From: Glyphotaelius pellucidus
Lineage: Eukaryota > Arthropoda > Insecta > Trichoptera > Limnephilidae
DNA length: 64,000 bases
Assembly (NCBI GenBank): GCA_936435175.1
Contig: OW386557.1
Location: 21,199,423 to 21,263,422 of the forward strand
Direction of reading: 5' to 3'
Part shown: positions 54,559 through 64,000 of the stretch, piece after piece
Layout: each line of letters begins with the position of its first letter
How positions within the stretch are numbered: the stretch's first letter is position 1
The notes under the pieces: model-generated
What the model saw: the letters and a program-made list of their open reading frames with translations, nothing else
What the model was told of the DNA's origin: nothing
Database searches by the model: none
Translations under genes and position numbers: made by a program

Positions 54559-54953
54559 GTGGTCACTGCAGAAAAGTTCCAACTGCTCCCAAGCGCTTGG
54601 AGCCAGTGAGAGTACAGCATACTAAATTGGGGTATGTTGTGAGGCTGAATATAGTGAGGAAAGCGACGCGGAAGAGGAAGGTAGGGAAAAACCTGGCTAT
54701 TCATGTCAAACCAATGGCTAAAACCATTTCAAGCTTCGTTTCAAATCTAAATGGTGGTCTTACACCAAGGCGGTACTGAGAATATCTTCCACTCTGGAAC
54801 GTGCCGCAAATATACGTTGTATGATTTGTAAATGACTAAATTATGAAATAACACAAATCAGTCGAAAAATATTTACTTGCGCACGTCGGGATTTGAACCC
54901 GCGACCTCAGGATCGCTAGTCGAGAGCCTTACCTCAAGAAAATGGGGGCCGTA
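54559..54953 (-). mobile_element. SINE-A copy
   Basis: It runs from tccaactgctcccaagcg (3' side) to the tRNA head near 54953. It is head-to-head with the next copy, separated by 67 bp. Confidence 0.8.
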
Positions 54954-55020
54954 ATTGTATTTATAATCAATAATGAACATACATTATACAAACTTAAATA
55001 TTAATGCGATTTGACGTTCA

Positions 55021-55424
55021 ATGGCCGGCGTAGTCCAGCGGTAGACTCGTGACTAGCATTCCGAAGGTCGCGGGATTGAATCCCGGCGTGGCAAATAAAT
55101 TTTATTTGATTAATTTGTGTTATTTCACAATTTATTCATTTAAAATAATATATAGTATATTTGCGGAACGTTCCAGAGTGGAAGATACTTTCAGTATCGC
55201 CCTGGTGTAAGACCACCATTCAGAATTGAAACGTTGCTTGAAATGGCTTTAGCCGTATTTTGTGACCAAATCCGAATAGCCAGTAAGTCCCCACACTCCT
55301 CTCTCCCATCTTCTTGTACTCTCCACTACCTTCAGCCTCACAACATACCTCAATTGGGGATGCCATAATCTCACTGGCTCCAGACGGAAGCAGTCTGGGA
55401 TTCTTACGAGGTACGCACATAAAA
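55021..55424 (+). mobile_element. SINE-A copy with the clearest tRNA head
   Basis: The A box tagtccagcggtaga starts at 55031 and the B box ggattgaatcc lies at 55073-55083, spaced as in a tRNA. The body runs to the A-rich end near 55424. Confidence 0.87.
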
Positions 55425-56043
55425 AAGACCCCCTGGGTAGGCAGGGTGACTAGCATTTTTTTGTCATGACAAAAGATGGTTAAATTCTATACAAGCCTTA
55501 CTCTACACGATTGAGCATGGCAGATAATATTAAAAACTCAGTGAAAGTGAATTTTTATAAGAAACAATTAGACGTATCTAATTGTCTAACGTGAGAGCTA
55601 AAACAATCAGCGAGCGAAGGAAGTAATTAAATTGTGAATCTACAAAGTTAATTTATAAGGTTAATGGCATGTCATCCTGTATGCATTATTCGTTCATGTG
55701 AATTTATTATTTAATCGATAGAAAGTGATTCTTTCGTTCAGTACGAATAATAATACAAGAATGCAATGTAGCTAAATCGTCAATAGATAAAACACTTTCT
55801 TATTGGATAAACATTATCCGAAGCCATACAACTCAATGTGTCTTTTATCGAAGATGAATCACATTTAGGAAGGTAAATATTCTGATCATATTATTTATTA
55901 TTCGTTTGTACCGTATATCATAACATTTTGCTTTTTAATTTTGTTTCATATTATTATTAAAATATGTAAGTACCAGGATTAAATAATAGCATTTCCAATA
56001 ACACGTGTCTCCAATTATATAAACTGCATACAAAATGTGTCTA
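55425..56043. other. No recognised feature
   Basis: AT-rich spacer. Confidence 0.35.
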
Positions 56044-56252
56044 AATTCTGAATGGTGGTCTTACACCAGGCCTGAGAGCATCTTCCACTCTGGAACGTGC
56101 CGCAAATAAACTATATATATATTTTTTATGAATTAATTGTGAAAAAACACAAATTTAAAATATAAAATTTATTTGCGCACGCCGGGATTCGATCCCGCGA
56201 TCTTCGGATTGCGAGTCAAGCGCCCTTCCCCTAGACTACGGAGGCCGTCAAA
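56044..56252 (-). mobile_element. SINE-A copy, 3' half missing
   Basis: The head is intact at the right (B box in minus orientation: gggattcgatccc on plus) and the body reaches gaatggtggtcttacacc. The distal half is absent. Confidence 0.78.
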
Positions 56253-56269
56253 GAAAGGTCCAGTACGGT

Positions 56270-56400
56270 GAAATCGATAACTTTACAATATCGGATCGTA
56301 GGCGTAATATCGGATCGGAGGCGTAACTTCCGACGAACTTATGTCGATATCGATCGTGGTTGCACTGGTGACAGCCGAACCGATATTGACGAAATAAATA
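56270..56400. promoter_or_regulatory. DRE-like cluster and 19-bp duplication
   Basis: aatcgataac, gatatcgatcg and two adjacent copies of aatatcggatcg(t/g)(a)ggcgt occur in 100 bp. They resemble the WATCGATW element of insect housekeeping promoters. No ORF or exon was identified next to it. Confidence 0.25.
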
Positions 56401-57239
56401 AGAAATCGAGCTGACAACACTAATGGATCTGTCAACTTACATTATTAAACGTCAAACCTCTAAGAAAAAATAAAAATACCAATAAATTGATAATTCCGAA
56501 TTGAAATACTAACTTTTATGTACTTTGGCACTTCGGACCAACTTTTTTACACTCAATGGGAGTTAATTAGTTAATGAGGTCTTTAGACATATTTGAACCA
56601 CTTTCGTTTCTCCAAGGCTGAACGGAATCATTAATCGCGTCTTAGATAAATTAATTAAGTCTATTAGTTCACGATTTATTTAAATTTTAAGGGCAATAGC
56701 GACAGTTACACAGCAACAGTTACAGTTGGTAAAATATCTATTTTCATCTTAATTTACTTTTGTGCTTCCCCTGCCAGCTCCACTCACACCTCACTGACCT
56801 ACATGAGGGTTGGTTCCATCCTAAAAAAACATACTGATTTATATTGATACGCTAATTTCATATTAATGTAGCACATGAATAATGACTATGTTAACGAAAC
56901 CTAAAATACCAACCCAGAATCACAGCATAACATTATATTTTCTGACAAAACAGTTATTATCATATCCACGTCTGTTGGACTAGATTGGGAAAGGTCTAAA
57001 ACAAAGTGTTTATATCAAAAACTGAAAATGTTTTACAACCTGTTATTAATTAATTACATAGTCAGAGAATATGTTTTACACGTCAGTTTTGTAAGGTGGA
57101 ATCAAGATAATAATACGATGCCTTTAATAATGCAGCAATCCTCCAAATTAGCTGTCATTTCTGTGCGAGATGAATGCTTTTGCAAAACTAGAAAACAAAC
57201 TTAAATATTAATTTTAGACTTTTGCCTTGTCAGTTACAT
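56401..57239. other. No recognised feature
   Basis: AT-rich spacer. Confidence 0.35.
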
Positions 57240-57650
57240 CAAAGTGTAGCATTTGGCGATGTTGTTTTTGAAACACGAATTGAGAGCATATTATAACGTA
57301 AAGTTTATTGCAAAATCATGTGTTTTTGGCTAGAAATATTTCAGATGCTTTAATTAAATACTGCGAGTAAAACACGTCTTAGCCTTTCAAAGAATTGAAT
57401 AATTTTTTATAAGGCTTTTTATCAATACAGAAAGGTCTACAAAACTGCTTTAAAGCTACAAAACTTCTACTTAAGAGATCATTTTATGTTAGAGTTTTAT
57501 TGTTTAATGTGGTAAATTAGTTTCCTTAAAACTGATTGAAAAAAATGTTAATATTTGTGTCTGAACTCCAGAAGATAAAATAAAATCACCTTTATGGCAA
57601 TGTTTCTTTTTCCGAAAATCAAAATAGACGGCTGGAGTTAAGCGGGGAAT
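57240..57650 (+). repeat. Dispersed repeat family L, copy 2
   Basis: tttaattaaatactgcgagt, gttttattgtttaatgtggt and agataaaataaaatcacctt parallel the copy at 28.73-29.18 kb. Confidence 0.5.
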
Positions 57651-57689
57651 TTCGACCTTATCGTCATCTACATAAGGAGTGTTATTGTT

Positions 57690-58084
57690 CTTTATACCTC
57701 TGGCATAGGTCACCCCAAGTGGTTCGCTACGTTTGGTGACTTATGCCCGGGTTCGTGGGTAAGGTTTGTCCGGATATTGGTGGTAGATGCGTCTCCAACT
57801 GGATGGCGGTCACCAACTGGACTGCGTCACTAACTGGATGGCAGGTGAGATCGGAAGAAATTGGTTGAGAGGGACGCTTTGAATTCTCCAGCCCAACTCT
57901 CTCGGCCCATTTTTCTGCACCGTAGTTAGAGTGATAGATTCATACGCCCATCACTCCTGCACATACTGACCCCCAGATTCCCACCCTTCATACCCTTTTC
58001 CTTCCCAGAACTTCCTTTCTTTCATTTCCTAAAAAGACACCCCACACAGCATCCCCAAAGATGACATAAGCTTCGGGGGGAATT
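57690..58084 (+). mobile_element. SINE-B copy with an internal triplication
   Basis: It runs from the ctggcataggtcacccc region to cacagcatccccaaagatga. An aactgga(t/c)(t/g)gcg unit repeats three times near 57795-57845. The 3' tail is truncated. Confidence 0.72.
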
Positions 58085-58984
58085 AATCTCATCCACCTCT
58101 GACATATATTTTTTGTGGAAATGGCATTTCTGTTAACCCAACCGAGGTACGCATGACGTCACATGTACTTTGCCAGATACTTACGTACTGATGGAAAAAA
58201 TCGAAATTTGAAATATATTTTCTATTAAAAAACATAACCTACCGTCGTGTGTCTTTGAAAGATATTTTCTATTAAAAAAACATAACCTTCCGAATCTTTT
58301 GACAAGTCGAAATCATTTCAACCCACAAAACGGTCAACCTTTATAAACATGTTTATTTTTATAAATGATTTTCATTAAGCTCGCATGTTTTTTTAAAGAA
58401 CTTTACGACAATATTGAAATAATTGTCGAGTTACATTTTATAAACCAACACACATTTGTTAAGTGTTAGGCTACGCGGCTCCACAGGTAGGAAAGTCTTA
58501 TTGTTTTAGGACTGGTTTGTCGGTGTAAAAAAAAAAACCAATTGGTTTCATTATGCGAAATAAAGGTTCGCGGAATACGCCATTCGCGAATTTAGAAAAA
58601 TGGCTGTGTAAGCATTTCATTTTGAAAAATGTAAATATAAAATCGGCAAGCACTCGGAATTATGGATGTTACTTTTCGGTACCGTAATTGTCCGACTGGT
58701 AGAATCGTTTAATTTGTTATGAAATTTACGTAAGTCCTTTGTTAATACCTATGGATACATGTTTTTAATATTATCAATCTATAAAAAAAATGTTTACGTT
58801 TGGGTTTTTCGATGCCTGTCTCACTAGGAAATACAGTTTGGCAAATAAAAGTAGAAAACATAGGAGGGCGCCTCTGTTGTTCAAATGACAATACTTAATA
58901 ACATATAACACATGGTGTTAATGTAAAGCTGTGTAACGAACATTTAAAAAAAAAATTAAAAAGCCATGAAACTGAAAAAAAAAT
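58085..58984. other. No gene; short direct duplication
   Basis: atattttctattaaaaaaca plus taacct occurs twice at about 58213-58290. Nothing else was recognised. Confidence 0.35.
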
Positions 58985-59100
58985 TTTTTTTGAAGAAGAT
59001 AACATTAATAAACTAAACTAAAATATGAAAGAAAACAAGGCACAGATAAACAGAAAAAGATAATGATCGCAACTGGGACTTCTAAAATTTGAAATATGAG
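58985..59100 (-). repeat. SINE-D fragment
   Basis: aaaatatgaaagaaaacaag, gcacagataa and gatcgcaactgggact match the 42.4 kb copy. The tRNA head is truncated. Confidence 0.55.
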
Positions 59101-59563
59101 ATCGACTAATATAAATAAGTACATTCAACATACTTTTCCATGAAACAAAAAAATGCAATAAGGGTTAGGTTATTTACATTTACATGGTGATTATAATTTG
59201 TTAGGAAAATTTAAGTTGGGTTAAGATAGTTAATTTAGGTGACCACGCATGTACAACGAACATTTTTTTTTTTTAATTTTTTTTTTTTATTATTAAATAT
59301 AATGGTACAAAGGTTACATGTTTTTATACAGTAAATAAAGTTTTTCTTTCAAAAATACGCATAACATCTTTTTTAGAGCAGAGCTCGAGTTTAAAAGGCG
59401 GAGAAAACTAATGTAAAGCACAATTTAACAAAGAAAAAATTGTTTATATTTTTTATGTGTAAAACAACAGATAGAAATTTAACAGCAATCATAAAAAATA
59501 TCATATATGTAAATATACACAGTTCAAAGTTCACAGTTCATATATGCAAATATACACAGTTCC
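59101..59563. other. No recognised feature
   Basis: AT-rich with T-runs. Confidence 0.35.
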
Positions 59564-59985
59564 ACAATGGCCTGTATCATCTTTGGGGATGCTATGTGGA
59601 AAATATTTTTAGAAAGAAAGGAGAGGAAATTCCGGGAAGAAAATAGGTAGGAGCGGTGGATAGGAATCTGGGGATCAGTGTTTCCAGGAGTGACGGACGG
59701 ATGAATCCCACCGCGATGCAAGGCGATAGGTGGAGAGAGTCCGGCTGAAGACATCTCCCTCAACCAGTCAACGCATCCACCGCCAAGACCCAGTCAAACC
59801 TCAACTGTATTTCCAAAACCTATACCGGTTCAGTTGTGATAGCGACAACTTACATTTTAAATACACCTCTATATTGGTTATTTGTAACCAAATGTAACGA
59901 ACCACTAGATTGACCTACGGCAGGGGTGTTCCAATAAATGGTTCCCGGGTCGGCGGTTCCTATCCCCTCCTTCCAAATTGTAAAC
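59564..59985 (-). mobile_element. SINE-B copy, extreme 3' end missing
   Basis: It starts with ggcctgtatcatctttgggg (inner tail), passes through the body and ends at the head (cggcggttcctatcccctcc). It lacks the outermost tail. Near-duplicate atatacacagttc motifs flank its left side. Confidence 0.75.
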
Positions 59986-61741
59986 ATAATGATCAACACA
60001 CCTGAACGGTATTAAAAATCAACATGTTATGTCTGGCGACCGGACAATTTAAAATGAAATCAACTCAACACCTGAAATATCATTAAAAGTATTGAAAAAA
60101 AATATATAAAAAATCGGTTAAAACGGTGACCTTAGATTAGCTTATGGGCTATTTTTTACATTTTTTTTTCACAGCTTTTAATGATTTCAAAGAGCTGTTG
60201 AGTTGACTTCTTTCTCAGTTGGCATTGAACCAACATGCCTTTATATATATTGTTTTAAACACATATTTTGTTCGTTAATTGATAAGTCCGTTCAACGACG
60301 AGGTTCCATTACTTTTATATTATAAATGTATTCTTAATATCAAACCCAACAAAGCAAAGCATTCCTAGAACCATTTATCCAGAGAGAGGATTATGTAAGA
60401 AATTATTTATTTATTTCCGCGAAAGTGCTTCCAATTTTCCGGTTTTGATAATTTCACTAGGCTTAATACCCGGCTGTACCCGTGATTTAAATTCTGTACA
60501 TTTAAAATTTATATTAGCATAAATTTGTTTAAAAATTCTGAAAAAAAAAAATCTCTTTTTGCGGTCCCTTTTAATTTTATTATACAATGTAATTAACATT
60601 TCAAAAATAAATCTCACGATGGAAATAACAAATTGGAACAGATGTCAGTTGCGATGACCTATGAATTTTATGTGCGAATTTCATGACGTCAAAGTTCCCC
60701 GTTTGATATTTTTAGCTGCTTCAGAAAAAAACAAATTTTATAATTATTAAGACAGTCACAAATTGTACACCACTTACAATATAATTCATGGATTAAAAAA
60801 ATACGATGGTTTGTTAGTTCTTACTTTTGCCAGAAATTTAGAAAACAAACTTCACTTCCAGCTCAGCTGTTCACAATAACACTTTTCGTATTTGTAACGA
60901 AAAAACTGAAAATATATAAAAAGGAACCTATCTTTATCCTTGCGGAAACCCGTGATTTTTCTCGGTTAGGTAATACAATAAAGGCGTCAAAACAAAGCAA
61001 GGCGTTCGCGGAATTATTCTTTAATATCTAGAACGAAGATACCACAACTCAAACAAGACGTTTATTTATTTCTAGGAAAGGTTTGCTCCCGAGTGACAAT
61101 GTTGTTTCTTTGTATACTCGTGTATTATTATTTGCACGAGGGAAGCGGCACCTAGTTCCATACAAATTACCCTCTCGAAACAACCGGGAACTTTTCGCGC
61201 GTTCAATAGAAAATAGTACCGTATTACTTATTACGGCAAGAAGGGAAGGTACTCCGACAAACTTCGATATTGGGATGACAACTTTAAGTGCAGTCGTTAC
61301 GATTCTCTACGTATTGGGTGAAACCCCAAAAGGAAGGGGAAAGATCTGTATAGGATGCAGGTTTCTCATGTAACTAACCTTGTTTTATCAAGTGATCTGA
61401 CCTAAAGAATCTGGTGTCTGGGTTGTGGCGTCTATTTCAATTGTGTTTTTGATAGTGCCTGCACGGTGGTAATATTGTGTATTAATTTATGATATAGGCC
61501 CATACGGGCTTTTACAAACATGTTATGTGCATAATAATATAGTGGAACAGTAAAGATGAAGTAAAACTTGCTATTGAATTTACGTTGAACCCGTGCAGAA
61601 GAATAGTGTTGTTCTAACATTAATTATTATTAAGTTAAGTTATTATAGCCTTCTTGTAATCATACTCCGTGAGTTGGACACATCTACTATCTATGCGAAA
61701 GTATTACCAAATGAATAATAATATAATTATCTTAATTAATG
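59986..61741. other. No recognised gene
   Basis: A GC-richer part at 61083-61373 is open for 96 codons on the plus strand (LLFARGKRHLVPYKLPSRNN) but matches nothing I know. The rest is AT-rich. Confidence 0.3.
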
Positions 61742-62505
61742 ATATGAAGCACTTGTCCGTAGCATCCTGGAATACAGCTCCATTATTTGGGCCCCTTCTT
61801 AACAAAACCATATCCTAGAAATAGAAAAAAGGACAAAAAAGGTATATGAGAGAATATACACACTATCCATTCCTGTATCCATCGTTGATCCTAACAGGAA
61901 TACTCGATTTTTTGTTATGATTTTAGGAGTGTTATGCCGTGTTTCTTTAGCCAACGTTTCGGACAGCGTTACAGTGTCCATCATCAGGGCTGATGAGCAA
62001 ATAATATTGGTGAGAATGTTTACTTATGTGTGTCGAAGCGGTACCGTGCTGCCAGCTCCATTTCTCTACGAGCTGGTGTTAGAAAAAAAATCAGCATGGT
62101 TTTTTGCGTTTAGCTTTGGTGTAGCCGAATGGGGTTTTCAATATTAACAGAGACGACGGACCTAAGCTCAATAGTTCTTGGTATCCAGTAATTGACGGCT
62201 ACACCAAAGCTAAACGCAAAAAACCATGCTGAAATTTTTTCTAACACCAGCTCGTAGAGAAACGCTGTCCGAAACGTTGGCTAAAGAAGGAGGCAGCGAA
62301 AAACGGCATAACACCCCAAAAATCATAACAAAAATACTTTTTGGCCGTGAAAACCTAAAAACATACCAGGAATACTCAATCTTAATACATTAGAAGCCCG
62401 CCGAAAAATATTTTTAGATAATCATTTTTTTAAGCTAATCTCCGGTATTATATTAAATCTGCCTATGTTGAGGGAGATTAACTTATATGACGTATGGAGT
62501 GGAAT
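61742..62505 (+). pseudogene. Non-LTR RT C-terminal fragment split by a Penelope-type insertion
   Basis: The left half (61742-61905) reads YEALVRSILEYSSIIWAPS, stop, then NHILEIEKRTKKVYERIYT, a typical post-RT segment. The right half (62367-62505) reads NTLEARRKIFLDNHFFKLIS then NLPMLREINLYDVW. Between them sits the 461-bp foldback. The two halves join once the duplicated CAGGAATACTC is counted once. The stop codon after APS and 5' truncation show the LINE was already dead. Confidence 0.72.
61906..62366 (-). mobile_element. Inverted-arm Penelope-type element, 11-bp target duplication
   Basis: The outer arms match the 51.3 kb element (tttagccaacgtttcggaca and inverse). A second, inner pair of arms (ctacgagctggtgttagaaa; gcgtttagctttggtgtagc, inverted at 62190-62260) extends the hairpin. 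CAGGAATACTC flanks both sides (61895-61905, 62367-62377). The minus-strand left arm carries CTGATGAT (61987-61980), a GGACA/TGTCC stem and GAAAC (61960-61956). The right arm lacks the first box. It is non-coding. Confidence 0.78.
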
Positions 62506-63437
62506 GTAAAAAAAAATATTTTTTTACTCATTTACTATTTACCTCCCGGCTTCGAACAACTTTGAGATATGCTATTTCTTACTGACATGCCAATGATGCC
62601 ATTGGACGTAACAAAACGGCGTTATATATTCTGAAAAATCAAATTAATATTTCAAAGATAAAAAGGTTTTTAAAAGTTGATTTACCTTAGAAATTCAAGA
62701 CGGAAAAGCTGTATGAATTTTTATACGGCAAATGATCACAATTTCAAGAGGTTTTGCTGTTTCAAATAAACACTTTTATCACACAATAATGGACATGTTA
62801 AATTGTTTTGATTTTTTTTCAAAAACAATAACATCTCCCTTGTCACTGGCTTCGCCAGATTTAGCTATGGAGGTTACAAAGCTGGTCAGATGTGGATTTA
62901 TGAATTAAAATTTTCCGTTTTAAAGCATAATTCCATGCCCCATTTTCTCTAAGGTTTTATAATCATTGACTTCTAAGTATCGGGGAAACTTTCGTATTTG
63001 TTGTCGAGGAGCTGCTCAATGAGAACTGGGAACAAACTGGAGATGTTGAAGTTCCCGTTCGTTAGCCGGAACGAGCTCGGAGCCTTGGTACTCACCCGGA
63101 GCGATAATACCTACCGGAACTATAAGGAACAGGACAATAACTACAGCAATACAACTACACGGAGACAAACTTGAAAGCCGGTCGACTATCAATGTATTTC
63201 AAAATTCGATGAGAATTTTTCATCACTTTTATCACTTCGCGTTTATTTTACCCATGGAGACAATGAAACTAAATGGTTTCATTGCTATACCCTTATGTAA
63301 TCTTTTTAATTTAAATAAAAAAATATAATGTATATATTTTTAAAGAGAAAACAAAGTTAAAGAAGAAACTTTAAATTCTTAAAGAGAAAACACAGTTACT
63401 AATAAGACAATGCAAGACATTAACTGTAAAGTATTGT
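62506..63437. other. No recognised feature
   Basis: AT-rich with one GC-richer patch near 63000-63180 and no ORF of note. Confidence 0.35.
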
Positions 63438-63772
63438 TTTTACATTAGCTCCACGCAGATGGTCCTGAAGAAAATAATTACCCTCAGGGCCTATGTTATC
63501 TTTGGGGATGCTGTGTGGGAGGTTTTTAAGGAAAAGGAGGGAGATGAAGTTCTAGGAAGGCAAAAGTTATGAGGGGTGTCCGGAATCTGAGGGTCAACGT
63601 GTCTAGGAGTGGCGGACGTATGAATCCGTCCCTCCCACTGCGGTTCAAGGTGATGGGTTGATATAGTACGGCTGGAGAGGTCTACGTTAGGTCTCCCACA
63701 ACCAGTCTCAAATGATCCAACTAATAAATGGTTCTCGGGGCGGCGGTACCTATACCCGCCTCCTAAATTGAG
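63438..63772 (-). mobile_element. SINE-B copy
   Basis: From the 3' tail (ttagctccacgcagatggtc) through gatgaagttctaggaaggca to the head (ggcggtacctatacccgcct). A middle segment is deleted. Confidence 0.8.
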
Positions 63773-63924
63773 TATATTTTATCTAAGAGAAAAAACAATT
63801 ACAGATAGTAATTAGACAGTGACACGTACTAATTAATAATATTACAATATTTTTTTAAGAACATTATTTTACACATAGAAAATTGAGAGAAGTGCACAAT
63901 GTCTTTACATAAAAGGGCCAGTTG

Positions 63925-64000
63925 CTGAGTTGGCATCGAGTTTTGGTACCATCCGGGCGTCATGAGTTCAATTTCTCGGAATTTCTTTCCGGGTTACTAA
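63925..64000 (+). mobile_element. SINE-F copy, runs off the window
   Basis: gccagttgctgagttggcat is the tRNA-like head, followed by tgagttcaatttc at the B-box position. The remainder lies beyond 64000. Confidence 0.55.

Noticed and set aside
1..64000. CRISPR array, operon or bacterial gene cluster
   Set aside because: No regularly spaced repeats with unique spacers, no dense ORFs or ribosome-binding sites. Composition and repeats are those of an insect genome.

Overview
This window looks like intergenic or intronic DNA from an AT-rich insect genome. The evidence is a (TTAGG)n telomere-type repeat at 53208-53265, Helitrons with the TC...CTAG ends common in insects, CR1/jockey-type non-LTR retrotransposons, Penelope-like elements and several tRNA-derived SINE families. 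I saw no complete cellular protein-coding gene, no true tRNA or rRNA, and no CRISPR array. Lepidoptera or Hemiptera would fit, but I cannot place the order.

The only long intact coding unit is a two-ORF CR1/jockey-like LINE at about 18.2-23.4 kb. ORF1 carries a PHD-type finger, a coiled coil and an FP/L1-ORF1-like C-terminus. ORF2 carries an AP endonuclease and a reverse transcriptase. Both ORFs are free of stops, so this copy is young and possibly mobile. At least seven other loci (7.8, 9.5, 15.3, 25.9/32.4, 28, 49 and 61.7 kb) hold decayed 3' ends of other LINE families. A hAT transposase remnant lies at 14.8 kb and a Penelope-like C-terminus at 13.3 kb.

The rest is layers of short elements. 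SINE-A (13 copies) is tRNA-derived, about 405 bp, and often in close inverted pairs. SINE-B (9 copies) shares its 3' tail with LINE-A. SINE-F and SINE-D are other tRNA-like families. Also present are Helitrons (6.7, 8.1, 34.1, 43.3, 48.1 kb), a Harbinger-type MITE (9.2 and 48.7 kb), two TTAA-flanked piggyBac-like elements (16.9 and 35.6 kb), and many foldback elements. Nesting gives relative ages: Helitron in LINE-A (8.1 kb), SINE-A in SINE-B (26.6 kb), and a Penelope-type foldback in a LINE (61.9 kb, 11-bp target duplication).

The most interesting signals are RNA-level. (1) Two diverged LINEs carry a 3'-UTR stem-loop of the same geometry, with a 22-nt loop and compensated stem changes. (2) LINE-A and SINE-B share a predicted three-way-junction 3' tail. 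(3) Inverted-arm Penelope-type insertions carry hammerhead-like cores. (4) Foldback elements have tRNA-like or TTAGG sequence at their centres. Two GC-richer stretches with strong splice donors (37.03-37.42 kb and 44.56-45.86 kb, + strand) are the best candidates for host first exons.
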